Shown: positions 39,286 to 47,971 of the stretch, one piece after another
Position numbering within the stretch: position 1 is the first letter of the stretch
How the letters are laid out: each line of letters begins with the position of its first letter
Assembly (NCBI GenBank): GCA_003755025.1
Contig: RJVL01000006.1
Location: 124,001 to 188,000 of the forward strand
Length of the DNA stretch: 64,000 nt
Direction: 5' to 3'
Origin: Diaphorobacter nitroreducens
Lineage (GTDB): Bacteria > Pseudomonadota > Gammaproteobacteria > Burkholderiales > Burkholderiaceae_C
Notes under the pieces: model-generated
The model's database searches: none
What the model was told of the DNA's origin: nothing
The model's input: only the letters and a program-made list of their open reading frames with translations
Translations under genes and position numbers: made by a program

Positions 39286-40473
39286 ATGGTGTCTCTTGCT
39301 GCGTTGGTGATTCCGCTGCTGGCGGTCTGGCTCTGGGGGCCCGTGCGCGGCATGTCGCGCCAGGCGCGCCTGGTGGCCATTGCGCTGACCGCCCTGCTGG
39401 GCGTTACTCCGGCCCTGCTGCTCAAGCTCTTGCAGGCCGGCGCGATGGATTACGCCACCCTGGCCTATCTGCAGGTGCCCGGCGGCTGGGTGTTGGGCAC
39501 GCTGGTGCTGATCCTTGCCTTTCTTCTGGCGCGTGATGGCGCGTGGCTCGCGGCGCGGGCCGCCGCGCTCATGGGCGGGGGCGACACATGGCACCTGCGA
39601 CTGCGCGGCAGGCGGTTGACCGGCACCGCCGTGGTACTGGCGCTGGGCGCGGCGGGCTTTGGCACGGCGCAGGGCCTGCAGCCGCCCACGGTGCGTGAAC
39701 AGGTGGTGCACCTGCCGCAATTGCCCGAGGCCCTGGATGGCCTGCGTGTGGCCGTGCTGGCGGATATCCACGCGAGCCCCATCAACCATACCGCCTACGT
39801 GCAGAGCGTGGTGGAGCGCACCCACGCGGCGCGGCCCGACCTGATCGTCCTGCCCGGTGACCTGGTGGATGGCGACGTAGGCAGCAGCGCCGCCTTCGTG
39901 GCTCCACTGGCGCAACTGCGCGCACCGCACGGCGTATGGGCCGCGCCCGGCAACCATGAGTACTACGGCGGCTACAACGCCTGGATGGCGGAATTTCGCC
40001 GCCTGGGCCTGGGCGTCTTGGCCAACCAGACCCAGGTGCTGCAGGTGAATGGCGCGCGTCTGGCACTGTCCGGCGTGGGCGACCCGGTCTACGGCCGCAC
40101 CTCTCACCACAATGCCGACCCGCGCGTGCCCGAGGGCGTGCCCCCCGATGTACCCGCGGTGGCCCGGCAGGCGCGCGCGGCGCAGGCCGACTTCCACCTG
40201 CTGCTGGCGCACCAGCCCAAGCTCGCGCGCGACAACGCCGCGCACGGCGTGGACCTGCAGGTCTCGGGCCACACGCACGGCGGGCTGATCAGCGGCATGG
40301 ACCGCTGGCTGGTCGCTCCGTTCAACAACGGTTTCGTGCGCGGGCAATACGACGTGGACGGCATGCGCCTGTTTGTGAGCGCGGGCGCGGGCCTGTGGGC
40401 CGGCTTCGCAGTGCGGCTGGGCGTGCAGCCCCATATCGACCTGTTGGTGCTGCGCCGTGGCACAGCGTCGTAA
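39286..40473 (+). CDS. Membrane-anchored metallophosphoesterase (YkuE/YaeI-like)
   Basis: A 395-residue protein with about four N-terminal membrane helices (LAALVIPLLAVWLWGPV, LLGVTPALLLKLLQAG, VLGTLVLILAFLLARDG, VVLALGAAGFGTAQG) and a calcineurin-like phosphoesterase domain. The metal motifs are present in order: VAVLADIHASPINH, VLPGDLVDGD, APGNHEYYGG, LLAHQPKLA and SGHTHGGLI. The ATG at 39286 is chosen over an upstream in-frame ATG at 39163 because the hydrophobic part begins there; either is possible. Relatives act on envelope lipids or nucleotides; the substrate is unknown here. Confidence 0.85.
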   Translation: MVSLAALVIPLLAVWLWGPVRGMSRQARLVAIALTALLGVTPALLLKLLQAGAMDYATLAYLQVPGGWVLGTLVLILAFLLARDGAWLAARAAALMGGGDTWHLRLRGRRLTGTAVVLALGAAGFGTAQGLQPPTVREQVVHLPQLPEALDGLRVAVLADIHASPINHTAYVQSVVERTHAARPDLIVLPGDLVDGDVGSSAAFVAPLAQLRAPHGVWAAPGNHEYYGGYNAWMAEFRRLGLGVLANQTQVLQVNGARLALSGVGDPVYGRTSHHNADPRVPEGVPPDVPAVARQARAAQADFHLLLAHQPKLARDNAAHGVDLQVSGHTHGGLISGMDRWLVAPFNNGFVRGQYDVDGMRLFVSAGAGLWAGFAVRLGVQPHIDLLVLRRGTAS

Positions 40474-40656
40474 GACCGCGCGACGGCCCGGCGCCGTCGA
40501 ATACTGAATAAGTCGGCACGAGGGTACGCCCTGGGCTGCGAGGGGACGCACCTCGCACGCAAAGCCCCGCCATCACCATCGCGACCGTTTTGCAACGCGG
40601 CAGGCCGCAGAAAAGGTGGCGCTCACGACACGCGAGGGAACGTGTTCCGCATTGCC

Positions 40657-41355
40657 TCAGCGCAGCACGGTGAAGTAGCGCTCCAGCGCCTCGCGCTCGG
40701 TGCGCGTGCGGTTGACGGGTGCGCCCGCGTCTTCCCAGCCCAGCGCCATGCCGCAGACGACCACCTCGCTGGCCTGCAGGCCCAGCGCGTCGCGCACGAC
40801 CTGCGGGTAGCTCGCCAGCGCACCAATGGCACAGCTGGCCAGCCCCTGGGACTGCGCGGCCAGCATCAGTCCGTGCAGGCACATGCCCAGGTCCATGAAG
40901 CCACCTGCGCCGAACCCGCGGTCAATGGTGACGATCAGCGCCACGGGCGCATCGAAGAAGCGGTAGTTGCGCTCGAACTGTGCGGCCCGACCCGCGCCAT
41001 CGCCGCGCGCCACACCCAGCGCCCCGTACAGCGCCTGCGCGGCTGCCACCTGGCGTTTGCGCAATGCCAGCGGCATGGGGCGGGGGAAATAGCCATAGTC
41101 CTCGGCCTCAGGCACCTGGTCGCGCCACGCCTGGCACAGCGCGGCACTCAGGCGTTCGCGCACCGCGCCCTCCACGGCCCAGAAGCGACCCGGCTGCAGA
41201 TTGGCCCCGCTGGGCGCCAGCCGCGCCGCAGCCAGCAACCGCTCCAGCAGCGCGAGGGGCACGGGCCGCGGCAGGAAGGCGCGCACGGAATGGCGCGCCT
41301 GCGCCAGCGTCTCGAAGACGTCCTGCGCCACAGGCATCGTCAGGGGTTTGGTCAT
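40657..41355 (-). CDS. Nitroreductase-family FMN oxidoreductase
   Basis: A 232-residue nitroreductase-like flavoprotein. The FMN-site segment is ARHSVRAFLPRPVPLALLER followed by AARLAPSGANLQPGRFWAVE. GFMDLGMCLHGLMLAAQSQG and VVVCGMALGWEDAGAPVNRT complete the fold. It is the last gene of the biotin-transporter cluster: its ATG is 2 bp past the thiolase stop, so translation is coupled. This linkage suggests a redox step in the same process, but the substrate is not visible. A second in-frame Met seven codons in is an alternative start. Confidence 0.85.
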   Translation of the reverse strand: MTKPLTMPVAQDVFETLAQARHSVRAFLPRPVPLALLERLLAAARLAPSGANLQPGRFWAVEGAVRERLSAALCQAWRDQVPEAEDYGYFPRPMPLALRKRQVAAAQALYGALGVARGDGAGRAAQFERNYRFFDAPVALIVTIDRGFGAGGFMDLGMCLHGLMLAAQSQGLASCAIGALASYPQVVRDALGLQASEVVVCGMALGWEDAGAPVNRTRTEREALERYFTVLR

Positions 41356-41357
41356 TC

Positions 41358-42527
41358 TCACTCCGGCATTTCCACCCAGGTGGCCGCACCCAGGCCACCC
41401 GCACCCGCAATGCACGCCATGCCGCGCAGCGCGCGGTCGGTGCGGTCGGCACCCTGCCGCTGCGCCATCTGCGCCAGCACGCGCACCAGCGCAATGGCGC
41501 CCGATGCACCGATGGGGTGCCCGCGCGCCAGGCCACCCCCGCCCCGGTTGATGGCACCGAGCGGCAAGCCCAGCGCATTGCAGAACGCCAGGCCCTGCGC
41601 CGCAAAGGCGTCGTGCAGTTCCAGCGCCTCCAGCGCCGCCCAATCCCAGCCACAGCGTTGCTGCGCGGCGCGTGCCACGTCGACGGCGCAGAGCATGGGC
41701 GACTCGGGCGCGCCACCCACGCTGACGCTGCCGCGCCACTGCGCACGCGGCCGCACGCCCCAGCGCGCGCAGGCCGAGGGCGTGGCCAACAGCAGCAGGG
41801 CCGCGCCGTCCGCCTTGGGCGACACGGCGACGGTGCTGAGGCTGCAATCCTGGCCGTCCACCGATTGACCGCTGGCCACCGCAGGCATGCGCGCCACACG
41901 CGCGGCGCTCAACAGGCGCGGGTAGGCGTCGTGCGCCAACCCCCGCAGCGGCACGATTTCATGGGCCATGGCAGCGCGCGCCGCCACGCTGCGCGCGTGG
42001 CTGGCCATGGCGTACGCATCCTGCGCGTGGCGCGTGAGCCCCAGGCGCCGCGCGCCGTCCAGCGCGGCCAGCAGCATGTCGGGGTCGCGCTCGGGCCAGG
42101 GCGTGAAGGGTGGCCGGTCATAGGGCTCCGGTGCCTCCTCCGCCTGCAGAGGCCGATGCATGCGCAGGGGTGCGCGGCTCCACGCCTCGGCCCCGCCGGC
42201 AACCACGACATCGGCCTGGCCCAGCGCCAGCAGACCGCAGGCATGGGTGACGGCATCCAGCCCCGCGCAGCACTGGCTGTCCAGCGTCACGGCGGGAATG
42301 CCCTCGGGGAGGCCGGCCGCCAGCGCCAGCATGCGGGCGGGGTTGCCCCCGGCGCCCAGGGCGTTGCCCAGCACCACGGCATCGACGGCCTCGGCCGGCA
42401 ACTCGGCATCCGCCAGCATGCGCGCCACCAGCGGCGCCGCCAGATCGTGCGGCTGGCAGGCCGCGAGCACCCCGCCGACCGGCGCCACCGGCGTGCGCGC
42501 CCAGGCCAATATGGGAATAGCGTTCAC
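41358..42527 (-). CDS. Thiolase-family acyltransferase (YhfS-like)
   Basis: Thiolase-fold enzyme of 389 residues. The nucleophilic Cys is in TLDSQCCAGLDAVTHA near residue 86, the active His in GGGGLARGHPIGASGAI, and the second Cys in MACIAGAGGLGAATWVE. The usual NEAFA motif is LHDAFAAQGLAF, a divergence from degradative thiolases. It starts with GTG at 42527, overlapping the ligase stop (GTGA), which sets the start by coupling. It belongs with bioY and the ligase, the same trio as Bacillus yhfU-yhfT-yhfS. It may trim or extend a biotin-related acyl chain; that is inference. Confidence 0.85.
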   Translation of the reverse strand: MNAIPILAWARTPVAPVGGVLAACQPHDLAAPLVARMLADAELPAEAVDAVVLGNALGAGGNPARMLALAAGLPEGIPAVTLDSQCCAGLDAVTHACGLLALGQADVVVAGGAEAWSRAPLRMHRPLQAEEAPEPYDRPPFTPWPERDPDMLLAALDGARRLGLTRHAQDAYAMASHARSVAARAAMAHEIVPLRGLAHDAYPRLLSAARVARMPAVASGQSVDGQDCSLSTVAVSPKADGAALLLLATPSACARWGVRPRAQWRGSVSVGGAPESPMLCAVDVARAAQQRCGWDWAALEALELHDAFAAQGLAFCNALGLPLGAINRGGGGLARGHPIGASGAIALVRVLAQMAQRQGADRTDRALRGMACIAGAGGLGAATWVEMPE

Positions 42528-44008
42528 CGCCAGCGCTCCAGCGAGGGCGACGGTGCCTGCAGCGCGCGGGCGATGGCTGTGTGGTCGGTCTTGCCGCTGG
42601 GCGTCTGCGGCCAGTCGCCCACCCACACCCACCAGTGGCGCGGCGCCTTGTAAGGCTCCAACACCGCGCGACACCAGGCCGCCAGCTCCAGCGCGCCGGG
42701 TGGCGGCGCGTCGCCCTGCCACTGCAGCACCGCCTGCACACGCAGGCCGCGCAGGCCGTCGGCCACACCCTGCAGGCTGGCCTGCGCCACCTGTGGGTGG
42801 GCCAGCAGGCGCGCTTCCACTTCCTCGGGGAACAGGTTCTTGCCTTGGGTGACGAGCATGCGGTTCTCGCGCCCGCACAGGTGCAGCAAACCGCTGTCGT
42901 CCACGTAACCCATGTCGCGCACCGAGAGCCAGTCGCCCTCGCGCAGGGCGGCGGTGCCGTCCGCGGCGTTCACGTAATCCATGAACAGCATGGGACTGCG
43001 CACCCAGATCAGCCCCGGCACGCCCTGCGGCAGCGCGCCGCTGCGGGGATCGGGGCCGATGTGCAGGTCCACGTTGCTGAACGGCCGGCCCACGGCCTGG
43101 GCCGGTGCGCCCGGCTCTGCATCCATCCAGGCGACGTAGCTGGCCTCGGATGCACCGTAGAACTCCACGATGCGTGCGCTCGGGAACAACCGGCGCAGTG
43201 CGGGTGTGCGCTCGCGCAGCCAGCGCGCGCCGCTGATCAGCACCAGCTCCACCCCCTCGATAGGTGCCAGCTGCCGCCGCTCGGCCCACTGCAGCATCAG
43301 CACAAGCTGGCTGGGCACCGCCACCAGCAAGGGCGCGCCGCCCGCGCGCAGGGTGTCCAGCGCGCGCGGCGCAGAAAAGCGCTCCTGCAGCACCGCGCCA
43401 GCGCCCGTCCACAGGCCCAGCAGCGCGCCGAACAGGAACAGCGAATGCGACATGCGGCCCGGCGCCAGCACGCGCGTGGCCGCCGCGACACCAAAGTCCT
43501 GCAGGCTGACGCGAAAGCTCTCCACCCAGGAGCGGTGGTGGCGCATGAAGCCCTTGGGCAGGCCCGTGCTGCCCGAGGTGAAGCCCACGTAGAACGGCGA
43601 CTGCGGCGTGGCCGCTGCCGGGGCTCCGGAGCCCAGAGGCAGCCGCCGGGCAACCGCCCGGGCCACACCCGCCGGCCACTGGGGATCGCCCATCGCCGCG
43701 CAGCGCCCACTGGCGATCACGCCTAGGAATTCCACCACCCCCTCCAGCGTGCCGGCATCACCGGGCAGCAGCACGGTGGCCGGCGCGCCTTGCGCATCCC
43801 AGTAGCGCGCCCGCGTCTGCACACGGTCGTGCAGCGTCGCGAAGTCCCACTGGGTGGTTTCATTGGCCAGCGCCAGGGAGTGCGGCCGCGTGCGGGCCCA
43901 GTGCGCCAGGGGGCCATGTACCCACTCGAACAGCTCAGGCAGCGCATCGCCCGTCAGCAGTTGCGGCAGGGGCGCCAGCGCCTGCCGCTTGCAAGGGTGG
44001 GTGTTCAA
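42524..44008 (-). CDS. AMP-forming acyl-CoA synthetase (YhfT-like)
   Basis: An adenylate-forming ligase of 494 residues. The ATP signature is YVGFTSGSTGLPKGFMRHH, about residue 145. VEFYGASEASYVAWMDAEPG, GDWLSVRDMGYVDDSGLLHL and the C-terminal TPSGKTDHTAIAR lysine motif are intact, so it should be active. It starts with TTG at 44008, overlapping the bioY stop (TTGA); no ATG fits. The first 60 residues and substrate pocket are not diagnostic. By position it may activate biotin, a biotin precursor or a fatty acid; I cannot tell which. Confidence 0.85.
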   Translation of the reverse strand: MNTHPCKRQALAPLPQLLTGDALPELFEWVHGPLAHWARTRPHSLALANETTQWDFATLHDRVQTRARYWDAQGAPATVLLPGDAGTLEGVVEFLGVIASGRCAAMGDPQWPAGVARAVARRLPLGSGAPAAATPQSPFYVGFTSGSTGLPKGFMRHHRSWVESFRVSLQDFGVAAATRVLAPGRMSHSLFLFGALLGLWTGAGAVLQERFSAPRALDTLRAGGAPLLVAVPSQLVLMLQWAERRQLAPIEGVELVLISGARWLRERTPALRRLFPSARIVEFYGASEASYVAWMDAEPGAPAQAVGRPFSNVDLHIGPDPRSGALPQGVPGLIWVRSPMLFMDYVNAADGTAALREGDWLSVRDMGYVDDSGLLHLCGRENRMLVTQGKNLFPEEVEARLLAHPQVAQASLQGVADGLRGLRVQAVLQWQGDAPPPGALELAAWCRAVLEPYKAPRHWWVWVGDWPQTPSGKTDHTAIARALQAPSPSLERWR

Positions 44009-44589
44009 CGTTCGCGCCCACCAAACGGCCAGTCTGGCAGCGCCTTGGCCACGGTATGCACCACCACCGCGCAGAGCGCGCACTTGACCAGGTCACCGGG
44101 CACGAAGACCAGGTCCGCCAGAAAGGCCTTGTCCAGCGGCATCTGCGCCAGCAGCACGAGGCCGGCAATGCCCATGGCATGCAGGAAGACCAGCCCGCCA
44201 AGCACGGAAGCGATGAACGCGCTCGCGGCCGTGCGCAGCGGCGTGCCCTGCGGCAGTGTGCGCATCAGCGCGCCTGTCACCCCTGCCGCCAGAGCGTAGC
44301 CCACAAGGTAGCCGGCCGACGGCGCCATGAACACCCCCAGGCCGCCCCGCCCGCCCGACAGCAGCGGCAGGCCGGCCGCCACGGCCGCCAGGAACAGCAG
44401 CATGGACTGAAAGCCCCGGCGCGCGCCCAGCAGGCAGCCGGCCAGCATCACGCCCAGCGACTGCAGCGTGATCGGCACGCCCAGCGGTAGGTCGATCTTG
44501 GGAATGAGCCCCATCACGGCCATGAGCGCGGCGAACAGCGCCACCAGCGCCATGGAGTGAGAGGCTTTGCGGGATAGGGCAGCAGTCAT
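44005..44589 (-). CDS. bioY: Biotin transporter substrate-binding subunit BioY
   Basis: S-component of the biotin ECF transporter, 194 residues with about six membrane helices. KIDLPLGVPITLQSLGVMLA near residue 30 and GCLLGARRGFQSMLLFLAAV are the BioY hallmarks. APSAGYLVGYALAAGVTGAL and FVPGDLVKCALCAVVVHTVA follow. AAGGAG lies 5 nt before the ATG at 44589. The stop overlaps the ligase TTG. With bioN and bioM upstream it forms a complete BioMNY system. Confidence 0.94.
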   Translation of the reverse strand: MTAALSRKASHSMALVALFAALMAVMGLIPKIDLPLGVPITLQSLGVMLAGCLLGARRGFQSMLLFLAAVAAGLPLLSGGRGGLGVFMAPSAGYLVGYALAAGVTGALMRTLPQGTPLRTAASAFIASVLGGLVFLHAMGIAGLVLLAQMPLDKAFLADLVFVPGDLVKCALCAVVVHTVAKALPDWPFGGRER

Positions 44590-44624
44590 ACAACTCCTTG
44601 GGTCGACAAGAAAAACAGGAATAG

Positions 44625-45218
44625 TCAGCCGCCCAAACGGGCGTAGAGGGCATCGGCCACACGCTGCGCCCCCTGCAGCATCTGCACGGTGAGCGGCGCG
44701 ACCAGCCGCAGGCCGCCGGCACGGCCGGTGCGCAGGCGGTGGGCTTCGTCCAGCTTCTTCCACTGCACGAAAAAATGTTCGGTGAACCGCAGCATCAGCG
44801 CCAGTTGCAGCGACACGCGCTCCGGCCGCAGGCCAAGGTGCGCCAGGGGCCGCAGCAGCGCATCCAGCACCTGCAACAAGTCCGTGGGACGCGTGCTCAC
44901 GGTGAGCGCCACCCCCAGTGTGGAGGCGCAGGCCAGGCGCAGCGCGCTCACCGCCGCCACCTCGGGCCGTCCCATCCACAGGTGAAAGCCCGCCACCAGC
45001 GCCGCGGCGATGAGCACCGACACGATGAGCCGGCGCGCCACGCGCGTGGCCGGCCCCAGGCTCCACCACAACAGTGCGCACGCCACGCCCGCCGCCGCCA
45101 ACGCCCCCGGCGCCGACAGCACGAACAGCAACGTGCCCAGCACCGCCATGCCGGCCAGCTTGCACCCCGCGGGCCAGCGGTGCAGCCAGGTGAGGTGTTC
45201 GCTGTAGAGGCTACCCAT
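44625..45218 (-). CDS. bioN: Biotin ECF transporter transmembrane subunit BioN (EcfT family)
   Basis: T-component of 197 residues, short like the BioN subgroup. It has four or five hydrophobic segments (LAGMAVLGTLLFVLSAPGAL, RLIVSVLIAAALVAGFHLWM) and the coupling helices SVSTRPTDLLQVLDALLRPL-type region and LALMLRFTEHFFVQWKKLDE near the C-terminus. It joins the ATPase to BioY. It lies 17 bp after bioM and 35 bp before bioY. Confidence 0.9.
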   Translation of the reverse strand: MGSLYSEHLTWLHRWPAGCKLAGMAVLGTLLFVLSAPGALAAAGVACALLWWSLGPATRVARRLIVSVLIAAALVAGFHLWMGRPEVAAVSALRLACASTLGVALTVSTRPTDLLQVLDALLRPLAHLGLRPERVSLQLALMLRFTEHFFVQWKKLDEAHRLRTGRAGGLRLVAPLTVQMLQGAQRVADALYARLGG

Positions 45219-45235
45219 GGCGGTGCATCCTTCGC

Positions 45236-46018
45236 TCAGGCCGCGGCGCGCATACGGGCACGTGGCATGCCCGCCGCGGCGCGGGCCCGCGCCACCTGTT
45301 GGGCAACGGCGGCTTCATACGCCGCGCACACATCGTGGCCGCGGCCGTCCGCCTGCACCCGGCCTTCATGCAGCCAGACCACGCGCGGGTAGTCGCGCAC
45401 ATGCTCCAGCACATGGGTGGACACCACCACCTGCCGCCCGCAGGCGGCAATGTCATCGGCCAGCCGTGCCTGCCCCGGCAGGTCCAGGCTGGCGAAGGGT
45501 TCGTCCAGCAACAGCGTCCGCGGCCCGGCGAGCAGCAACGCAAGCCAACAAACGTGCTGGCGCTGGCCCTGGCTCAACGCCCCGACCGCGCGCGCGGCCC
45601 AGTCGGCAAGGCCCCGTTCGGCCAGGAAGGCGCGGGCGCGCGCCAGCGCATCACGCCGGGACAGGCCCTGCGGTTGCAGGCCCAGGGCGAGTTCCTCTTC
45701 CACCGTGGGAAAGATGATTTGATCGTCGGGGTTCTGGAACATCATGCCCACGCGTTGGGCCCGCAATTGCCCTTGCGGCAGTGCCTGCAAATCCTGCCCG
45801 TGCGACAGCACCTGGCCTTCGTCGGGCACCTCCAGCGCGCACAACAGCCGCAGCAGGCTGGTCTTGCCTGCGCCGTTGTGGCCGATCAGTCCAATGCGCG
45901 GCTCGGCCAGCGTGAGATCGAGCCCGTCAAAGACCTGTGTGACACCGCGGCGCAGGCGCACCTGCCGCACTTGCAGCACGGGAGCGTCAGGGGGGTGAGA
46001 GGAACAGGAGGGGAGCAT
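45236..46018 (-). CDS. bioM: Biotin ECF transporter ATPase BioM (EcfA family)
   Basis: ABC ATPase of 260 residues powering BioNY. Walker A is GLIGHNGAGKTSLLRLL at 43-59, the Q-loop MMFQNPDDQIIFPTVEEELA is the ECF-type QNPDxQ motif, and Walker B is TLLLDEPFASLDLPGQ, with the H-switch in VVVSTHVLEHV. The signature is LSQGQRQ instead of LSGGQ, a small departure. The ATG at 46018 has AGGGGAG-like purines upstream on its strand. It is the first gene of the cluster, divergent from an MFS carrier across 318 bp. Confidence 0.92.
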   Translation of the reverse strand: MLPSCSSHPPDAPVLQVRQVRLRRGVTQVFDGLDLTLAEPRIGLIGHNGAGKTSLLRLLCALEVPDEGQVLSHGQDLQALPQGQLRAQRVGMMFQNPDDQIIFPTVEEELALGLQPQGLSRRDALARARAFLAERGLADWAARAVGALSQGQRQHVCWLALLLAGPRTLLLDEPFASLDLPGQARLADDIAACGRQVVVSTHVLEHVRDYPRVVWLHEGRVQADGRGHDVCAAYEAAVAQQVARARAAAGMPRARMRAAA

Positions 46019-46336
46019 GCCAAAAAGCCAAGCAAATTCGCCACGGATTCTACTCCCCCTTAAAAATCCTTTTCTTTCAGCAAAAAGCATCTATTGCCAA
46101 TCAATTTCCGCCAATAAGCAGGCAAATCACATCCGCAACCTTCAGCAAAAGAGCACAAAAATCCGGCCCTTTCAACGCAGTTATCTTCAACTGGGCTCAT
46201 TTGCAACAACCCGCCCTCTTCATGCCACCATCTGCATCCTTTATCGCGTCATCTACTACGAAAAGTGATGCATGGTCTACCCCGGAACCGTACGTCCAGC
46301 GAAGACAATAGGTGTCCTGTTCGCCGCCTCCCGCCC
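46019..46336. other. AT-rich divergent intergenic region between bioM and MFS gene (318 bp)
   Basis: No gene I can support; a frame of 83 codons starting at 46017 has no family features. The stretch is visibly richer in A and T than its surroundings from about 46030 to 46270. It contains two near-copies of TTCAGCAAAAAGCA (46076 and 46141), 65 bp apart. Both divergent promoters should be here, but I find no convincing hexamer pair and no BirA, BioR or BioQ-type palindrome. Confidence 0.7.
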
Positions 46337-47542
46337 ATGAAGACCTCTTCCACCGCTCTTGAACGCCGCAATCTCGGCCTGCTGGTCGCCGCCCAGTCAT
46401 TGGGCGGTGCCTCGCCCCCCATCATCATTTCGCTCGGGGGCTTGGTGGGCCAGATGCTGTCGAGCACGCCTACCGCCAGCACGCTGCCCGTGAGCCTGTA
46501 CCAGCTGGGCCTGGCCCTCTCTACCCTGCCCGCGGCATGGCTCATGCACCGCGCGGGCCGCCGCACGGCCTATCTGCTGGGCGCGGTGCTGGGCGTGCTG
46601 TCGGGCTTGATCGCGGCCTGGGGCATCAGCCAGTCGGACTTCCTGCTGTTCTGCCTGGGCACGACGCTGGCGGGCTTCTACGGCGCCTGCGTGCAGAGCT
46701 ACCGCTTCGCCGCGATCGACGCGGTGGGCGACACCACGCGGCACGCCAGCGCCATATCGCGGGTCATGGTGGGCGGGCTGATCGCGGCCATCATTGGCCC
46801 GCAGGTGGTGATCTGGACGCGCGACAGCCTGCCCGCCACGCCGTTCGCCGGCAGTTTCTACAGCCAGGCCGCGCTTGCGCTGCTGGCGTTGCCCCTGCTG
46901 CTGGCCCTGCGCCTGCCGCCCGCGCCGCCGCGTGCCGAGTCGCATGGCGCGCGGCCGCTGTGGCAGATCGCGCGCACGCCGCAGTTCATCGTGGCGGCGA
47001 TCGCGGGCGTGGTGAGCTATGGGCTGATGGCCTTTCTCATGACGGCCGCTCCCATGGCCATGGTGGGCTGCGGCCACAGCGTGGGCGAAGCCGCCCTGGG
47101 CATCCAGTGGCATGTGCTCGCCATGTTCGCACCCAGCTTCTTCACCGGCCGTCTGATCGCCCGTTGGGGCAAGCGCGCCGTAACGGGCCTGGGGCTGGTG
47201 CTGATTGCCGCGTCGGGCCTGCTGGCGCTGATGGGACTGGCGCTCACCCATTTCTGGGGCGCTCTGGTGCTGCTGGGCGTGGGCTGGAACTTCGGCTTCA
47301 TCGGCGCCACGGCCCTGCTGGCCGACTGCCACCGCCCGTCCGAGCGCGCCAAGGTGCAGGCGCTGAACGACTTCCTGGTCTTTGGCACCGTGGCCGTGGC
47401 GTCCTTCGGCTCGGGCCAGTTGCTGCACAGCGTCGGCTGGGGCGGCATCAACGCCGGCATGCTGCCCATGGTGGCGGTGGTGCTGGCGCTGCTGGGCTGG
47501 CAGAGCCTGCGCCAGCGCCGCGGGGCCGCTACCCAAGGCTGA
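46337..47542 (+). CDS. Major facilitator superfamily transporter
   Basis: A 401-residue MFS carrier with about twelve hydrophobic segments. The loop 2-3 motif is represented by AAWLMHRAGRRTAYLLGAVL, and AIDAVGDTTRHASAISRVM lies in the next loop. A second half-loop motif appears at RLIARWGKRAVTGLGLVLIA. Substrate not predictable. It is divergent from bioM, so it might also be involved in biotin metabolism, but the coincidence is weak evidence. The ATG at 46337 begins MKTSSTALERRNLGLLVA. Confidence 0.85.
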   Translation: MKTSSTALERRNLGLLVAAQSLGGASPPIIISLGGLVGQMLSSTPTASTLPVSLYQLGLALSTLPAAWLMHRAGRRTAYLLGAVLGVLSGLIAAWGISQSDFLLFCLGTTLAGFYGACVQSYRFAAIDAVGDTTRHASAISRVMVGGLIAAIIGPQVVIWTRDSLPATPFAGSFYSQAALALLALPLLLALRLPPAPPRAESHGARPLWQIARTPQFIVAAIAGVVSYGLMAFLMTAAPMAMVGCGHSVGEAALGIQWHVLAMFAPSFFTGRLIARWGKRAVTGLGLVLIAASGLLALMGLALTHFWGALVLLGVGWNFGFIGATALLADCHRPSERAKVQALNDFLVFGTVAVASFGSGQLLHSVGWGGINAGMLPMVAVVLALLGWQSLRQRRGAATQG

Positions 47543-47546
47543 TTAC

Positions 47547-47602
47547 TCCTTTTTTTATAGCTTCCAGCGCTTTATCAGTAAGCGCTGAAGCACAAAAAAT
47601 GC
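47547..47602 (+). repeat. Dispersed repeat, short form, between MFS and ankyrin genes (copy 10)
   Basis: TCCTTTTTTTATAGCTTCC, then AGCGCTT (47566-47572), TATCAGT and AAGCGCT (47580-47586), then GAAGCACAAAAAATG. The 7-bp arms are perfect and the loop is 7 nt. The T-run and A-run flanks could let it act as a terminator for both convergent genes. Confidence 0.85.
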
Positions 47603-47623
47603 CTTGACGCTACGCCCCGTGCG

Positions 47624-47971
47624 CTACAACGGCAGCCAGCGCCGCCACGCTGCCACGCGCCTGGGCGGCGGCACGTCGCGCGCACCCCGGCTGCGCAGCA
47701 GTGCGGCCAGCTCACCGCGGCCATGGCGCAGCGCAGCCTGCAGCGGCGTGAGCCCGTCGAACTCCGACAGCAGGTGCGGGTCCGCCCCGTGCTCCAGCAG
47801 GTAGCGCGCCACCGCATCGTGGCCCTGCACCAGGCTGGCGACGAGCGGCGTGCACAGCACCTCGGGGTGCTGGTAGTTGGGATCCACGCCCGCGCTGATG
47901 TGATAGCGCACCCGGGCCAGATCCCCCGCGGAGGCGGCGGCGTACAGGTCTTTCCAGTCTCCGGCGGACAT
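47624..47971 (-). CDS. Ankyrin-repeat protein
   Basis: A 115-residue protein made of about three ankyrin repeats: LYAAASAGDLARVRYHISAG, TPLVASLVQGHDAVARYLLE and TPLQAALRHGRGELAALLRS. HGADPHLLSEFDGLTPLQAA shows the usual GADP and GLTPL marks. It probably binds a protein partner; none is indicated. The ATG at 47971 begins the first repeat. It is divergent from the methyltransferase gene. Confidence 0.82.
   Translation of the reverse strand: MSAGDWKDLYAAASAGDLARVRYHISAGVDPNYQHPEVLCTPLVASLVQGHDAVARYLLEHGADPHLLSEFDGLTPLQAALRHGRGELAALLRSRGARDVPPPRRVAAWRRWLPL

Noticed and set aside
46017..46268. 83-codon open frame in the AT-rich bioM/MFS gap
   Set aside because: No ribosome site, no family features, and it overlaps the bioM start and the expected promoters.
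46019..46336. BirA/BioR operator upstream of bioM
   Set aside because: I looked for TTGTAAACC-type, TTATMKATAA and TGAAC-N3-GTTCA palindromes and found none.
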